DNA of 64,000 nucleotides from Scortum barcoo (Eukaryota > Chordata > Actinopteri > Centrarchiformes > Terapontidae), in assembly GCA_023238725.1 (NCBI GenBank), contig CM041538.1, forward strand, positions 6,609,880 to 6,673,879, given 5' to 3'. Within the stretch, counting starts at the first letter, position 1, and each line of letters opens with the position of its first letter. Of the stretch, positions 63,899-64,000 are shown piece by piece. The notes under the pieces were generated by a model. It searched no databases, was not told where the DNA came from, and saw only the letters and a list, made by a program, of their open reading frames with translations. The position numbers and the translations under genes were made by a program.

Positions 63899-64000
63899 AC
63901 CATTTGCAAAAGTTGTGCATAGTGCCTTGTACTGGTTGTTTTTTAAGGTATCACCTTGGCTGAGGTTCTAAGCGAGCTGAGCTGATATTAAAGGTGAAGT

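Larger units (their letters stand above)
59639..64000. other. cp 3' flank, no gene recognised
   Basis: Short cp 3' UTR, then about 4 kb of AT-rich DNA without a recognisable exon on either strand. It contains small CA patches (about 61640-61730), a degenerate minisatellite at about 63585-63815 and a T run at 63878-63898. HPS3, which flanks CP in human, was not found here. Confidence 0.5.

Overview
This window is vertebrate nuclear DNA, most likely from a teleost fish. It has multi-exon genes with GT/AG introns, long AT-rich introns, very abundant CA/GT, CT/GA, TA and ATCT microsatellites, and fish-type Tc1, pogo/Tigger and LINE debris. Species cannot be read from it. Gene models were assembled by hand from peptide similarity to known vertebrate families plus splice-site phase. 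No alignment tool was used.

Layout, left to right. (1) The first coding exon of fam102b (EEIG2) is on the minus strand at 1465-1610; the rest of that gene runs off the left edge. (2) slc25a24 (SCaMC-1, a calcium-regulated mitochondrial ATP-Mg/phosphate carrier) is on the plus strand, 10 coding exons, 4123-14244. (3) tmem69 is on the minus strand, 2 exons, 16112-17041, tail-to-tail with slc25a24. (4) tm4sf4 is on the minus strand, 4 exons, 20809-24808. (5) A decayed glutathione-hydrolase-like (YwrD-type gamma-glutamyltransferase) pseudogene lies on the plus strand at about 26059-34448. A MITE and a LINE sit in one former intron, and a Tc1 fragment lies just downstream. (6) A second L6 tetraspanin-like gene, tm4sf1/tm4sf18-like, is on the plus strand, 4 exons, 39262-45258. 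(7) ceruloplasmin (cp) is on the plus strand, 24 coding exons, 47771-59638. From 59.7 kb to the end no gene was recognised.

How it fits together. fam102b-slc25a24 matches the human 1p13 neighbourhood, and tm4sf4-tm4sf1/18-cp matches the human 3q24-25 neighbourhood. tmem69 (human 1p34) and the ggt-like pseudogene lie at and beyond the junction. The genes are ordinary metabolic or membrane genes and not a functional operon-like system: a mitochondrial nucleotide carrier, a mitochondrial membrane protein, two small four-pass membrane proteins, and a secreted copper ferroxidase.

The most interesting points are in ceruloplasmin. The domain 4 type 1 (blue) copper site has lost its His, Cys and His ligands (now Asn, Ser, Asn). 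The domain 2 site has Met where human has Leu. One exon carries a one-base insertion in a T run, which is either an assembly error or a true disabling allele. Other points are a candidate EF-hand-less alternative 5' exon in slc25a24, the dead ggt-like gene, a TA-cored palindrome in tm4sf4 intron 1, a pogo/Tigger derivative keeping the transposase N-terminus, and UG-repeat splice acceptors.
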